Part shown: in pieces, positions 8,465 to 17,851 of the stretch
Layout of the letters: every line of letters begins with the position of its first letter
Numbering within the stretch: position 1 is the stretch's first letter
Origin: an uncultured Bacteroidales bacterium
GTDB lineage: Bacteria; Bacteroidota; Bacteroidia; Bacteroidales; CAIXZF01
Assembly: GCA_903923925.1 (NCBI GenBank)
Contig: CAIXZF010000099.1
Span: forward strand, 1 to 39,354
Length of the DNA: 39,354 bases
Direction of reading: 5' to 3'
Notes under the pieces: model-generated
What the model saw: the letters and a program-made list of their open reading frames with translations, nothing else
The model's database searches: none
What the model was told of the DNA's origin: nothing
Position numbers and translations under genes: made by a program

Positions 8465-8862
8465 ATCTGAGAAGAAGATCAGCATACACGGCAGAGGTTT
8501 ACACCGGATCTCTGAACGATATTATGTTTTTTCTCCTGCTATTCTTTTTAATTGTTTCAACGCTTGTGAATCCATCTGTTATTAAACTGATGTTACCAAA
8601 GGCTGCGACTTCTCAGGCTATTAATAAGCAACAAATTTCACTTTCAGTAACAGCAGATAAACAATATTATCTTAACAACACAAAGGTTCCATTTGAGAAC
8701 CTTGAGGTTGAATTACAAAAAACGGTTGCAAAAATTTCAGAACCAACAGTTATTCTTCGTTTTGATAATGTGCTTAGCGTACAGGATCTGGTGGATGTAC
8801 TCCAGGTAGGTAACAGGCTTAATATCAAAATGGTATTAGCAACTAAAACAGGAAAACAGTAG
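8461..8862 (+). CDS. exbD: ExbD/TolR biopolymer transport protein
   Basis: A 133-residue ExbD/TolR-family protein with a short cytoplasmic N-terminus, one membrane helix carrying the conserved proton-binding Asp (SLNDIMFFLLLFFLIVSTL, Asp near residue 20) and a periplasmic domain of about 90 residues (VTADKQYYLNNTKVPFENLE). With ExbB it converts proton motive force into motion of TonB. The start overlaps the exbB stop by four bases, and the tonB ATG follows the stop codon immediately. Only one exbD is present here, whereas many Bacteroidota carry two in tandem. Confidence 0.92.
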   Translation: MNLRRRSAYTAEVYTGSLNDIMFFLLLFFLIVSTLVNPSVIKLMLPKAATSQAINKQQISLSVTADKQYYLNNTKVPFENLEVELQKTVAKISEPTVILRFDNVLSVQDLVDVLQVGNRLNIKMVLATKTGKQ

Positions 8863-9720
8863 ATGATCCAGGATGCGCAAAATACGAACAGGCCTTTAGC
8901 CCTCGTTTTAACTATCGTTTTCCATGCGTTAGTTATCCTGATGCTTTTTCTTGTAGTTCTGCATACTCCTATCCCACCCTATCCCATGGTTGGGGGAGGT
9001 TCAGGGCTGGAAGTAAACTTTGGAACCTCTGATCAGGGAACAGGAGATATTCAACCCGAAGAGTTTATCAATGTCGAAACGCAGAACATGGCAGATGTAA
9101 AATCGACTGAGAAAGCCAATGTGCAGGTAACGAATAATCCAGACGAGAACATTTTAACTCAGAATTCTGAAGAAGCTCCTGCAATACGGACTTCCGAGAA
9201 AAAACAGCAGGAGAAGCCGATAGTAAAAGAAGTTATTAAAATTAATGACCCGGTAACCAACCCAATGGCTTTGTATAAGAAGAAATCGGGATCAAAGGGA
9301 AATGGTGAAGGAGAAACAGGAAAACCTGGCGATCAGGGCAACCCGAATGGGTCTCTTTATGCTAAAAATCACTACGGAGAGCCTGGTTCCGGCGGTCCGG
9401 GGAATGGTGGAAATGGTATTGGACCAGGTAAGGGAGACGGTCGTGGTCCATCCTTTGACCTGAGCGGAAGGTCGTCAAAGATCTTACCAAAACCCGAATA
9501 TAATCTTACTGAGCAGGGCACTGTTGTTGTAAAAATCTGGGTAGATAAAGATGGAAATGTAACAAAGGCAGAAGCTGGCGGCAAAGGTACCAACACAACA
9601 AGCGAAGAACTCAGAAAGCGGGCAGTTACAGCAGCCAGGAAAGCAAAATTCAGCGCAAATCCATCTGCTCCCGAAGAACAAAAAGGTACAATTACCTACC
9701 ATTTCGTTCTTCAGAATTAA
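8863..9720 (+). CDS. tonB: TonB family energy transducer
   Basis: A 285-residue protein with one N-terminal membrane helix (about residues 12-34, LALVLTIVFHALVILMLFLV) carrying a His within the helix, as in TonB. A long hydrophilic periplasmic linker follows, including a Gly-rich stretch at about 145-190 (GKPGDQGNPNGS, GSGGPGNGGNGIGPGKGDGR) where many TonBs have a Pro/Lys spacer. The C-terminal TonB domain lies at about 205-285 (LTEQGTVVVKIWVDKDGNVT through GTITYHFVLQN). It would contact TonB boxes of outer-membrane transporters. It starts directly after the exbD stop, and folC begins one base after its own stop. Confidence 0.88.
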   Translation: MIQDAQNTNRPLALVLTIVFHALVILMLFLVVLHTPIPPYPMVGGGSGLEVNFGTSDQGTGDIQPEEFINVETQNMADVKSTEKANVQVTNNPDENILTQNSEEAPAIRTSEKKQQEKPIVKEVIKINDPVTNPMALYKKKSGSKGNGEGETGKPGDQGNPNGSLYAKNHYGEPGSGGPGNGGNGIGPGKGDGRGPSFDLSGRSSKILPKPEYNLTEQGTVVVKIWVDKDGNVTKAEAGGKGTNTTSEELRKRAVTAARKAKFSANPSAPEEQKGTITYHFVLQN

Positions 9721-9721
9721 C

Positions 9722-11026
9722 ATGAACTACAGCGAAGTACTTGACTATATGTACAGACAGCTTCCGATGTTTCACCGAATCGGAGCTGCTGCATATAAGG
9801 CAAATCTTGATAATACCCATGCCATTTGCAAGCTGCTTGGGAACCCTGAACTTAAATTCCCGTCAATCCATATAGCAGGTACGAATGGTAAAGGCTCAAC
9901 ATCCAATCTCATTGCTTCCGTTTTACAGGAAAGCGGATTAAAAACAGCTTTATTTACATCTCCACACCTGAAAGAATTCAGAGAACGAATTCGAGTGAAT
10001 GGGATAATGATCCCTGAAGAAAAAATTATCGAATTTGTAGAGAATTACAGAGAAGTCTTTGAAGAAATTAAACCTTCTTTTTTTGAATGGACGTTTGGGC
10101 TGGCAGTGCATTACTTTGCTGAGCAAAAAGTTGATATTGCTGTTATTGAAACAGGTATGGGGGGACGATTAGATTCTACAAATGTGGTTTCACCTCTTAT
10201 AACTATTATAACAAATATTGGGTTTGATCATATGGCCTTTCTTGGTGATAAGTTAGAAACAATTGCAATAGAAAAAGCTGGAATAATCAAAGACAAAGTA
10301 CCTGTAATTATTGGAGAAACCCACCGAAAAACTTCCAGTGTTTTCATTGAAACTGCAAAGTTGCATAATTCGAAAATTCAATTCGCCGACAAGAACTATT
10401 TCCTTCGGAATATTAAACTCTCAGAAGCAACTGCAGAGCATTTGATATTGGATGTTTACGACCATAAGAAATTGATTTTTGAACAATTATATTGTCCTCT
10501 GACTGGAAATTATCAATATAAAAATATTCGTACTGCGTTTGCTGCACTAACTGAAATTAATAAAACTTCTTTTAAACTATCAGAAGAAGCAATCAGAGCA
10601 GGTTTCAGCAATGTTTTAAAGAATACAGGTTTCATGGGCAGGTGGCAAAAATTGCAGGAAAAGCCACTTGTAATATGCGATACTGCTCATAATGAAGCAG
10701 GTATAAAACTTGTGGTTAAACAATTAAGTCAACAATCCTTCAAGCATCTTCATTTCATTCTTGGAATGGTTAATGACAAAGAAATTGATCAGATTCTTGA
10801 GTTGCTGCCCAAGCGGGCAACATATTACTTCTGCAAGGCCGACATACCAAGAGGTCTAGATACAAATTTTCTTGCCGGGAAGGCTATTTTAAAAGGATTA
10901 AGAGGAGCATGTTACCCGAGTGTTAAAAAAGCATATGATGCTGCAATGCATAATTCAACTACCAACGATCTGATTTTCATAGGAGGGAGTACATTTACTG
11001 TGGCTGAAATCCTGAATTTCATCTAA
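9722..11026 (+). CDS. folC: Bifunctional folylpolyglutamate/dihydrofolate synthase FolC
   Basis: FolC makes dihydrofolate from dihydropteroate and glutamate and extends the glutamate tail of folates with ATP. The 434-residue protein shows the Mur-ligase-like ATP loop SIHIAGTNGKGSTSNLIAS near residue 50, LFTSPHLKEFRERIRVNG, the DHMAFLGD and EKAGIIKDKVPVI motifs and a C-terminal domain with VICDTAHNEAGIKLV. All key motifs are present. The ATG is one base past the tonB stop, so it is almost certainly expressed with exbB-exbD-tonB. There is no obvious functional link between the two activities. Confidence 0.95.
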   Translation: MNYSEVLDYMYRQLPMFHRIGAAAYKANLDNTHAICKLLGNPELKFPSIHIAGTNGKGSTSNLIASVLQESGLKTALFTSPHLKEFRERIRVNGIMIPEEKIIEFVENYREVFEEIKPSFFEWTFGLAVHYFAEQKVDIAVIETGMGGRLDSTNVVSPLITIITNIGFDHMAFLGDKLETIAIEKAGIIKDKVPVIIGETHRKTSSVFIETAKLHNSKIQFADKNYFLRNIKLSEATAEHLILDVYDHKKLIFEQLYCPLTGNYQYKNIRTAFAALTEINKTSFKLSEEAIRAGFSNVLKNTGFMGRWQKLQEKPLVICDTAHNEAGIKLVVKQLSQQSFKHLHFILGMVNDKEIDQILELLPKRATYYFCKADIPRGLDTNFLAGKAILKGLRGACYPSVKKAYDAAMHNSTTNDLIFIGGSTFTVAEILNFI

Positions 11027-11129
11027 CTTCAAGGAACCTTATTCAATTTAAATTGTTTGATTGTTTAGTTTGCTGATATTTGTAATATAAATGCAAATAA
11101 CGGGCAACTTATAGCAGTAGTTTTTGTCT

Positions 11130-11137
11130 TATGTTTG
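11130..11137 (+). promoter_or_regulatory. Candidate -7 element for the large surface protein gene
   Basis: TATGTTTG at 11130-11137 matches the Bacteroidetes -7 consensus TAnnTTTG exactly, in the 212-base gap between folC and the surface-protein ATG. No good TTTG is found 19-21 bases upstream, and TAATTTG at 11194-11200 is a weaker rival. Only the gap as a promoter region is well supported. Confidence 0.3.
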
Positions 11138-11238
11138 TTAAATATAGAAGGGAGTTTTGCTATTTCATTGAAAAAATGTAAATTAGCCCCTTTTAATTTG
11201 GTGTGTTTATAATAGAAATTCTTAGAAAAACAGATAAC

Positions 11239-14200
11239 ATGAAGAAATTTACCTTCTTTTTTGGGTTAATGCTCATCATCCCATTTTTTATTAAAGCCCA
11301 AACTATTGGTTTTCATGAAAACTTTGAGTTGCCAAGTCTAAATGATAGTGTTACAACTACATCCACGACCCCTGGTGTTCCAGATTGGGCAATAACAACA
11401 AAGTTACATTACGGAGGTGGTAGTTTGCGTGCCGACAGTTGCAGGGTGAAGAACTCAATGACAACATATTTGACGACAGCACCATTCAGCACTGTTGGTA
11501 ATTACAATGTTATTCTGGAGTTTGCACAGATTTGCAAAATCGACTTTTTAGACCAGGCAACAATAGAAGTATCAATTAACGGAACTACCTGGACTCAGCT
11601 GACAGGAGTTCAATACATGGGTACCGGTCAGTTTGCGACAAATGGCAACAGATTTGCATCCAATTCCTATGGTGCAGTTTGGGCTCCTTCCAATGCGAGC
11701 ACAATTCCTCAGAACACCTGGTGGAAAGTTGAGCAGTTTAATTTGTCGACACTGATTGCCAATGTTTCAACTGCGCAAATCCGGTGGAGGTTGTCTGATG
11801 CCGGTACTGTTGGCGGTGGAGCAAATTATGGTTGGATGATTGATGCTATTAAGGTTACGATGGCAGCGTCTGAACTTATTCCGCCTGTTATTACAATATT
11901 AAATCCAGTTCTTACCGGTTCCATATTCAGTATTGGACCTTTTCAGCAGAGAGCCAAGATTACAGACGCAAGCAATATTGATACAGCTAAAATATATTAC
12001 AGCATTAACGGAGGGCCAGAATCAATTTTAGGGATGACAAAGCAACTGCTTGATACATTTGCAGTTACAATCCCTGCTGTTACAGATTCAGACCAGGTAT
12101 GCTGGCATATTGAAGCCTGGGATGATTCTCCGGCCCACAATCATGCTTCAAATCCTGCAACTTCAACAAATTGTTTTACTGCTTATGCAGGTATCGTTTT
12201 CCCCTTTTTCGACGACTTTGACCATTTCAATCTCTGGACTGGTTCAGGACCAGGACAATGGGAACTAGGAACACCCGCATATCCTACAGGTGCCACTGCG
12301 CATTCTGCACCAAACTCATGGGATGTAAACTTAACCAGTGCGTATTCGGCAAATGCAGAATGTAATTTAGTATCACCTGTATTCGATTTTTCAAATGCTG
12401 TAAATGCAAGATTATCATTCTGGCTCAATTATTATACAGAGACTACTTATGATGGTACCAGACTTGAGTATACTACAGATGGAACAACTTGGAATGTTCT
12501 TGGAACAGTTGGTGATCCACTTGGAGTAAACTGGTATACCAATATTCTGACAAGTTCCACTCAATTACCAGCATGGGCTGCTAATTCCAACGGCTGGCAG
12601 AAGTCAAAATACAAACTAAGTGTTTTAAATAACGCGGGAGCAACAGTGAGGTTCAGATACAATTTTCATTCAGATCCTTCAGTACAATATGATGGAGTTT
12701 CTCTTGATGATTTTTCGATTACACTTCCAGCACCTCAGGAGGCTTCAATATTTTCAATAGAGAATCCGGTAAGCGGCTGTGGACTTGGTAATGAAATTGT
12801 AAAAATCCGTATTATAAATGAAGGACTTACAGCAATTAACGGCAATATTACCGCCAGCTATCAGAAAGGCAATGGGACTATTGTAACAGAGCCTGTTAAC
12901 AACATAATTCCAATTAGTGATACAGCTTATTTTACTTTTGCAACTCCTCTGAATCTTTCCGTACCCGGACAGGCAGACCAGAATTACACTGTAAAGGCCT
13001 GGATTTCACTTGCATCAGATCCTAACCATTTTGATGACACTACGTCTAAGGTAATTACCTCAAAGTATGTTCCTTATGCACCAGCTGTAACAAATTCAAC
13101 AATTGCTTATGGAAACTTTACAACCATAACAACGACATCAACATTGCCTGTACAATGGTTTTCGACACCAACAGGAGGAACTGCACTTGGTTCAACAAAC
13201 TCTTATACAACACCGGTTTTGTATGGTACTACAATATATTATGTAGAGGCCACCGGACCTAACGGTTGTAAGAGTAACAGAGCTCAGGATACAGTTTTTG
13301 TTGGTCAGGCTCCACCATTTGATGGCAGTATTCTTTCGATTACAGCACCAAATTCTGGCATTAACCTTACAAATGCTGAGAATGTGGTTGTTGACATTAA
13401 AAATTATGGAACACAAGCAATTTCCAATTTTAATGTTTCTTACAAAATAAATAACGGCAGCGTTGTAACTAATACTGTTGTAGGCCCGATTGCCTCATCG
13501 GCAACATTATCCTATCAGTTTACCGTGCCCGCGAATTTATACGCTTACCAGACCTACAATTTCAAAGCCTGGATTTCACTTAACGGTGACCTGAATCAGA
13601 TTAATGATACTGCAACAAAAACAGTAGTAAACAGTATGTTCACATATTGTCAATCTGAAGCAACCACCACATACGACGTTGATATCGGAAATCTGACATT
13701 GAGCAATTGCAACAATGGTAACCCAAACCCATTTACTAACAATGCAAATGCTAATTTAACCTATACGAATTTTTCTCAGTCGGTTGCACCTATTCTCTTA
13801 ATGAGAGGTCAGACCTATCCGGTTAGCCTGAGTCCGATTTATATGTATTCAGCCTATACTATTTGTGCAAAGATTTTTGTTGACTGGAATTACAACGGCA
13901 CTTTTGAAGAAGCTACAGAAACTGCCTGGGTTGGACCAGCTGGAACTGTTCCATGGACCAATATTACACTTGATGTACCGGTTGGAGCAAATCTCGGCTA
14001 TACGCGCTTACGTGTTGTACTTGTAGAAACCAATGCGCCTCAAAATGTACATGCCTGTGGCACTTATACTTATGGAGAAACTGAGGATTATACTGTAATG
14101 GTTATACCACAAATCCCTCATGATGCCGGAGTAACATCCATTACTACTCCACCTCAGTCGTATCCACAGGGTTATAATTTACCAGTAACAGTGGTTGTTA

Positions 14201-16806
14201 AAAACTTCGGGACTCTACCAATTAACTCTGTTGGAGTAACCTATAAAATTGACAACTTAGTTCCGGTAACGTTAACCTGGACAACAGCTATTGCGCCTTC
14301 AGGAACAGCAAATGTTTCGTTTTCACCAATAATATTACCAGTCGGGCAACATTCGATTTGTGCCTGGACAACTTTACTTTGGGATTCAATTCCATTGAAT
14401 GACAGTACTTGCAGGGGAATGTTTGGTGTTGCAGTAGATACGTTGAATTACTGTGATAATTTCGATGGAGCTGTTAAATTCCAGGCAAGTACGTCAACAG
14501 GAACAAACTGGGTACTTGGAGCACCAACGGGAGCATTTCCGCCGAACGGTGCACCTTCAGGGCCGAATGTCTGGGCTACAAACCTGAACGGATCAGGATA
14601 TACTGATATGGCGAATACTACATTGACTACACAGTTATTTGACTGGACCGGAGCAATAAATGCAAGACTTACATTCAAATACACATGTAGTACAGAGACC
14701 GCCTATGATGGTACTAAACTCGAATACAGTAAAGATGGAGGAGTAACATGGCAGATTCTTGGTTCAATTAATGACCCAATGTCAACAAACTGGTACACAA
14801 ATACCATTTATTCATCAAATCAGCCAGCATGGGCAGGAGCCATTGGCTGGAAGGAAGCAAAATACAAACTGAATGCATTTGTACCAGGAACCGGACCAGG
14901 ACAGGTTGAGTTTATGCGATTCCGATTTGTATTTACTTCAGATGCATCAGCATCAGGCCCAATCTATAAAGGAATGGCTATAGACGATTTTTGTATAAAT
15001 ATTCCATGTCACCAGGATGCGCTGGTAGATTCAATAATTGCACCTCATGGAGAATTTGGAGTAACAACACTGGTTTCTGTATCTGCAAGAATTAAAAATA
15101 ATGGTATTGACCCACTTACAACAATTCCATTGCATTATCAAATTAACAATGACCCTGCTGTAACAGAAACCTGGATGAATGGAAACCCATTAATGCCAGA
15201 TGCAACAACAAATTATACATTCACTACTCAGTTTTTACCTCCAGTTGGATCTTATTCATTGAAGGTATGGACAGATTTACCAGCAGATTGCGACAGAACT
15301 AATGACACATTATCTGCTGGTGAATTTGGTATTGCTGTTTACAATGTGCCATTTGAAGACAAATTCGATAGTGCAAATTACTCTGTATTTTATTCTAAAG
15401 GCAGTAACTGGGAACATGGAGTACCAACATCAAGCACTATTAATACTGCTTATTCTCAGCCATCCTGTTGGAAAACAAATCTTGACGGGATATACGCAAA
15501 GACAAATATGCCGGATTATCTTTACACACCTCAATTTGATTTTACTCAAGGCTTAGACTCATTGAAATTCTTCCAATGGGCACATATTTTCCAGAATGAG
15601 GGTGGAAAAATTGAATACTGGGCCAGTAATAATACCTGGAAAACACTTGGTATAATGGGTGATCAGAATGCTACCAACTGGTATAACAGTGGTACTTTAG
15701 GATTCAGCACCAATGCAGGCGTACCTGGTTGGCATGAATCAACTTATGACCTGAAGATTGTTCAGGATTTTGCGATACCAACACAATTCAGATTCAACTT
15801 CACCTGCTTATATACAAATACAACTTACGACGGCTGGGCAATTGATAACTTTGAACTTACTTCACCAAAAATTCAATATGATGGCGGAGTTATTAATATC
15901 ATCTCACCTGCAGGTTCAATTGTATACGGTACTGATTTAAATGTTCAGGTAACTATTAAGAATTTTGGCTGGGATACACTAAAAATTGTGCCTGTTAAAT
16001 ATCAATTAAACGGAATAACTGTAGGTGCAGCTGTATGGAACGGAATTCTGCTTCCAGATCAGACAACCACTGTTAACTTCCCGGCAATGACGTCTCCACT
16101 AGCTGATTTTACCTTGTGTGCTTATACTGACATCCCATTTGATACCTACTTCCAGAATGATACCAGCTGTACTTTTGTACCTGTAAGTCCTCCTGATTAT
16201 GATGTAAGTATTAATGCAATTCTTGAACCGGTTGCTCTGACGATTCTTGGAAACGAGGCACAGGTTAAGGTTAAAATCAAAAACCTTGGTTTGCTATCGG
16301 TTACTGAAATTCCACTTACGTTTACTGTAGGAGGCACAGTAATTTCAAATGAAACATGGTCTGGTCCTGCTCTTGCAACTGGTCAGGAAGTTGATTATAC
16401 TTTTGCTACACCCTATAAATTCGGTTACGTTGGCTGGTATTACCTCTGCGTGTATACAAACTTATCAAATGATGGATATCGTTCAAATGATACAGTATGT
16501 GTGAAACTTGAGAATAAATGGACCGGAATTAACGAACTGGATGAAAATGGAATTGGTCTTTCGCAGAGTATTCCAAACCCTGCAAATGATAAAGCGCAGG
16601 TGGTATTTTATTTGCCAAAACCTGGTCAGGTTACATTCAAAATGTCGAGCTTCTTAGGTCAGGAGATGTTTGCAAGAACTTCGAAAGAAACCATTGGGGA
16701 ACATGCTCTGGATATAAATACGAGTAAATTTCCAGCCGGACTCTATTACTATTATATAGAATTCGAAGGGAAACGGCTTGTGCGCAAGATGTTAATAACA
16801 CATTAA
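11239..16806 (+). CDS. Large modular surface protein with T9SS sorting domain
   Basis: About 1855 residues from the ATG at 11239. An upstream GTG at 11203 would add 12 residues before the signal peptide MKKFTFFFGLMLIIPFFIKA and is not preferred. Four MAM/jelly-roll-like modules occur at nt about 11300-11870, 12190-12730, 14445-15000 and 15350-15870. The last three share a 'FD ... WELG ... LDDFSI' layout with repeated NWYTN and KYKL blocks. Six CARDB-like Ig modules occur at about 12740-13070, 13320-13635, 14120-14430, 15010-15330, 15880-16190 and 16200-16510, each with 'VKNFG' and 'NDT' landmarks. One Ig-like unit (13075-13305) and one GEVED-type unit (13640-14110, ending YGETEDYTVMVI) are also present. 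The final segment of about 85 residues is a type A sorting domain (SIPNPANDKAQVVFYLP, AGLYYYYIEFEGKRLVRKML). No catalytic motif is seen, so an adhesin or matrix role is inferred. Confidence 0.85.
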   Translation: MKKFTFFFGLMLIIPFFIKAQTIGFHENFELPSLNDSVTTTSTTPGVPDWAITTKLHYGGGSLRADSCRVKNSMTTYLTTAPFSTVGNYNVILEFAQICKIDFLDQATIEVSINGTTWTQLTGVQYMGTGQFATNGNRFASNSYGAVWAPSNASTIPQNTWWKVEQFNLSTLIANVSTAQIRWRLSDAGTVGGGANYGWMIDAIKVTMAASELIPPVITILNPVLTGSIFSIGPFQQRAKITDASNIDTAKIYYSINGGPESILGMTKQLLDTFAVTIPAVTDSDQVCWHIEAWDDSPAHNHASNPATSTNCFTAYAGIVFPFFDDFDHFNLWTGSGPGQWELGTPAYPTGATAHSAPNSWDVNLTSAYSANAECNLVSPVFDFSNAVNARLSFWLNYYTETTYDGTRLEYTTDGTTWNVLGTVGDPLGVNWYTNILTSSTQLPAWAANSNGWQKSKYKLSVLNNAGATVRFRYNFHSDPSVQYDGVSLDDFSITLPAPQEASIFSIENPVSGCGLGNEIVKIRIINEGLTAINGNITASYQKGNGTIVTEPVNNIIPISDTAYFTFATPLNLSVPGQADQNYTVKAWISLASDPNHFDDTTSKVITSKYVPYAPAVTNSTIAYGNFTTITTTSTLPVQWFSTPTGGTALGSTNSYTTPVLYGTTIYYVEATGPNGCKSNRAQDTVFVGQAPPFDGSILSITAPNSGINLTNAENVVVDIKNYGTQAISNFNVSYKINNGSVVTNTVVGPIASSATLSYQFTVPANLYAYQTYNFKAWISLNGDLNQINDTATKTVVNSMFTYCQSEATTTYDVDIGNLTLSNCNNGNPNPFTNNANANLTYTNFSQSVAPILLMRGQTYPVSLSPIYMYSAYTICAKIFVDWNYNGTFEEATETAWVGPAGTVPWTNITLDVPVGANLGYTRLRVVLVETNAPQNVHACGTYTYGETEDYTVMVIPQIPHDAGVTSITTPPQSYPQGYNLPVTVVVKNFGTLPINSVGVTYKIDNLVPVTLTWTTAIAPSGTANVSFSPIILPVGQHSICAWTTLLWDSIPLNDSTCRGMFGVAVDTLNYCDNFDGAVKFQASTSTGTNWVLGAPTGAFPPNGAPSGPNVWATNLNGSGYTDMANTTLTTQLFDWTGAINARLTFKYTCSTETAYDGTKLEYSKDGGVTWQILGSINDPMSTNWYTNTIYSSNQPAWAGAIGWKEAKYKLNAFVPGTGPGQVEFMRFRFVFTSDASASGPIYKGMAIDDFCINIPCHQDALVDSIIAPHGEFGVTTLVSVSARIKNNGIDPLTTIPLHYQINNDPAVTETWMNGNPLMPDATTNYTFTTQFLPPVGSYSLKVWTDLPADCDRTNDTLSAGEFGIAVYNVPFEDKFDSANYSVFYSKGSNWEHGVPTSSTINTAYSQPSCWKTNLDGIYAKTNMPDYLYTPQFDFTQGLDSLKFFQWAHIFQNEGGKIEYWASNNTWKTLGIMGDQNATNWYNSGTLGFSTNAGVPGWHESTYDLKIVQDFAIPTQFRFNFTCLYTNTTYDGWAIDNFELTSPKIQYDGGVINIISPAGSIVYGTDLNVQVTIKNFGWDTLKIVPVKYQLNGITVGAAVWNGILLPDQTTTVNFPAMTSPLADFTLCAYTDIPFDTYFQNDTSCTFVPVSPPDYDVSINAILEPVALTILGNEAQVKVKIKNLGLLSVTEIPLTFTVGGTVISNETWSGPALATGQEVDYTFATPYKFGYVGWYYLCVYTNLSNDGYRSNDTVCVKLENKWTGINELDENGIGLSQSIPNPANDKAQVVFYLPKPGQVTFKMSSFLGQEMFARTSKETIGEHALDINTSKFPAGLYYYYIEFEGKRLVRKMLITH

Positions 16807-16846
16807 AAAAAGAAAGGCTGCTTCGAAAAAGCAGCCTTTCTTTTTT
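16805..16846. terminator. Strong bidirectional terminator
   Basis: A perfect 13-bp stem, AGAAAGGCTGCTT (16811-16823) with AAGCAGCCTTTCT (16829-16841), has a 5-base loop. It is flanked by an A run on the left and T residues to 16846 on the right, so it can work in both directions. It begins at the stop codon of the surface protein and precedes the convergent thiS gene by about 50 bases. Confidence 0.9.
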
Positions 16847-16893
16847 ATAATAATCCAGCGTAAGAATAAGGGGAGGCTCTTTAATCAGATTGA

Positions 16894-17097
16894 TTAACCA
16901 CCACTAATAAGATGCAGGATCATAACATCGTCGCCGTTCTTAACTATTGCAAGGTCATGCTCATCTTTCTTCACTATTTTCCCATTTATTTTTATTACGA
17001 GCATTTTAAAGCTGAAGTTTTTCAATTTCAGCAGTTCTGCGATGCTCAGGGAATCAACGTTAAATTCTTCTAAACGATTGTTTAAATTGATCTTCAT
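16894..17097 (-). CDS. thiS: ThiS-like sulfur carrier protein
   Basis: A 67-residue ubiquitin-fold protein ending in the Gly-Gly tail needed for adenylation and thiocarboxylation (ILHLISGG). Family features include MKINLNNRLEEF at the start, SIAELLKL, the strand MLVIKINGKIV, and the VKNGDDVMIL motif before the tail. The open frame extends to 17184, but that part overlaps thiF and has no ThiS homology, so the ATG at 17097 is used. It lies 13 bases after thiF. ThiS normally supplies sulfur for the thiazole ring of thiamin, but no thiG, thiH or thiC is visible in this window, so another sulfur-transfer role is possible. Confidence 0.85.
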   Translation of the reverse strand: MKINLNNRLEEFNVDSLSIAELLKLKNFSFKMLVIKINGKIVKKDEHDLAIVKNGDDVMILHLISGG

Positions 17098-17110
17098 TTT
17101 CAAGTTTAAA

Positions 17111-17680
17111 TCAGATTTTACCCAATAATATTTCAAGAACAATATTTGCCTGCATATTGGCGATAATTCCAACCCGGGGAGCAAGCGGCGGCATTAATTC
17201 AGAAACTTCCGTCTGACCATCACCACAGGTAATCAAATCGCCATACCTTTTTGTAGAAATTGATTCATTATTTCCCCAACCGGCCAGACCAACACCAGAG
17301 ATCAAGGGAACTCCAGGCATTTCAGAAAGTACTGTTTCAATAATCATTTGCTTCATTCCGGCCAAATCGAAAGCCTCCACAATAACATCACAGTCAGCAA
17401 AAAGTTCAAGAATTGAGACTCTGTCCAACTTAATATCATAAGCATCAACAATAACTTCCGGATTGATTTTATTGATATTATCCTTAAGAGCGGCAGATTT
17501 TTTCAACCCGATCTGATCAAAGAAAAAATACTGCCTGTTAAGGTTACTATGACTTATAACATCAAAATCTGCAATTACAAGAGTACCTACCCCAACTCTA
17601 GCCAAAGCAACAGCACAATTTGAGCCTAATCCTCCGCAACCGGCTATACCAACTTTCTTCTGCTTTAAATCGTCTAACAT
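17111..17680 (-). CDS. thiF: ThiF-family sulfur carrier adenylyltransferase (short form)
   Basis: A 189-residue E1-like enzyme that activates the ThiS C-terminus with ATP. It shows the nucleotide loop VGIAGCGGLGSNCAVALAR near residues 10-28, IADFDVI, the Arg of SNLNRQYFF, KKSAALKDNI, and ISGVGLAGWGN. It has no CxxC zinc pairs and is shorter than E. coli ThiF, matching the compact second ThiF subfamily that lacks the zinc region. It is expressed with thiS, 13 bases downstream. The divergent promoter region is shared with holB; I see no TPP-riboswitch landmarks in the leader. Confidence 0.88.
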   Translation of the reverse strand: MLDDLKQKKVGIAGCGGLGSNCAVALARVGVGTLVIADFDVISHSNLNRQYFFFDQIGLKKSAALKDNINKINPEVIVDAYDIKLDRVSILELFADCDVIVEAFDLAGMKQMIIETVLSEMPGVPLISGVGLAGWGNNESISTKRYGDLITCGDGQTEVSELMPPLAPRVGIIANMQANIVLEILLGKI

Positions 17681-17709
17681 TTATTTACTGATTGTTCTTA
17701 TGATTCAGA

Positions 17710-17738
17710 CAAATATAAAGAATAGAATTTGAAACAAA
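17710..17738 (-). promoter_or_regulatory. Candidate thiF promoter
   Basis: On the minus strand TATATTTG (17717 to 17710) is an exact TAnnTTTG -7 element. A TTTG (17738 to 17735) lies 17 bases upstream of it, a little closer than usual. The -7 element is 29 bases before the thiF ATG. A 9-bp inverted repeat, AAAGAATAG (17717-17725) with CTATTCTTT (17740-17748), overlaps this region and could be an operator or coincidence. Confidence 0.45.
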
Positions 17739-17851
17739 ACTATTCTTTTGAAGGATTCAAAGTTACAACTCCATTCAAAACACTTAAACGATAATTTGAA
17801 GCGATCAGAGGATATAACAAAATATTGTACTTTTGGCACCTCATAAAGATT

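Noticed and set aside
9372-9596. Pro-rich minus-strand ORF within tonB
   Set aside because: It is the complement of the Gly-rich TonB linker, and the plus-strand frame has clear TonB homology.
17098-17184. N-terminal extension of ThiS to 96 residues
   Set aside because: The added part overlaps the thiF 3' end and is not ThiS-like; MKINLNN at 17097 is a typical start.
17681-17851. TPP riboswitch upstream of thiF
   Set aside because: The conserved CUGAGA-type and downstream pyrophosphate-binding landmarks are absent on the minus strand; only an ordinary promoter and a 9-bp inverted repeat are seen.
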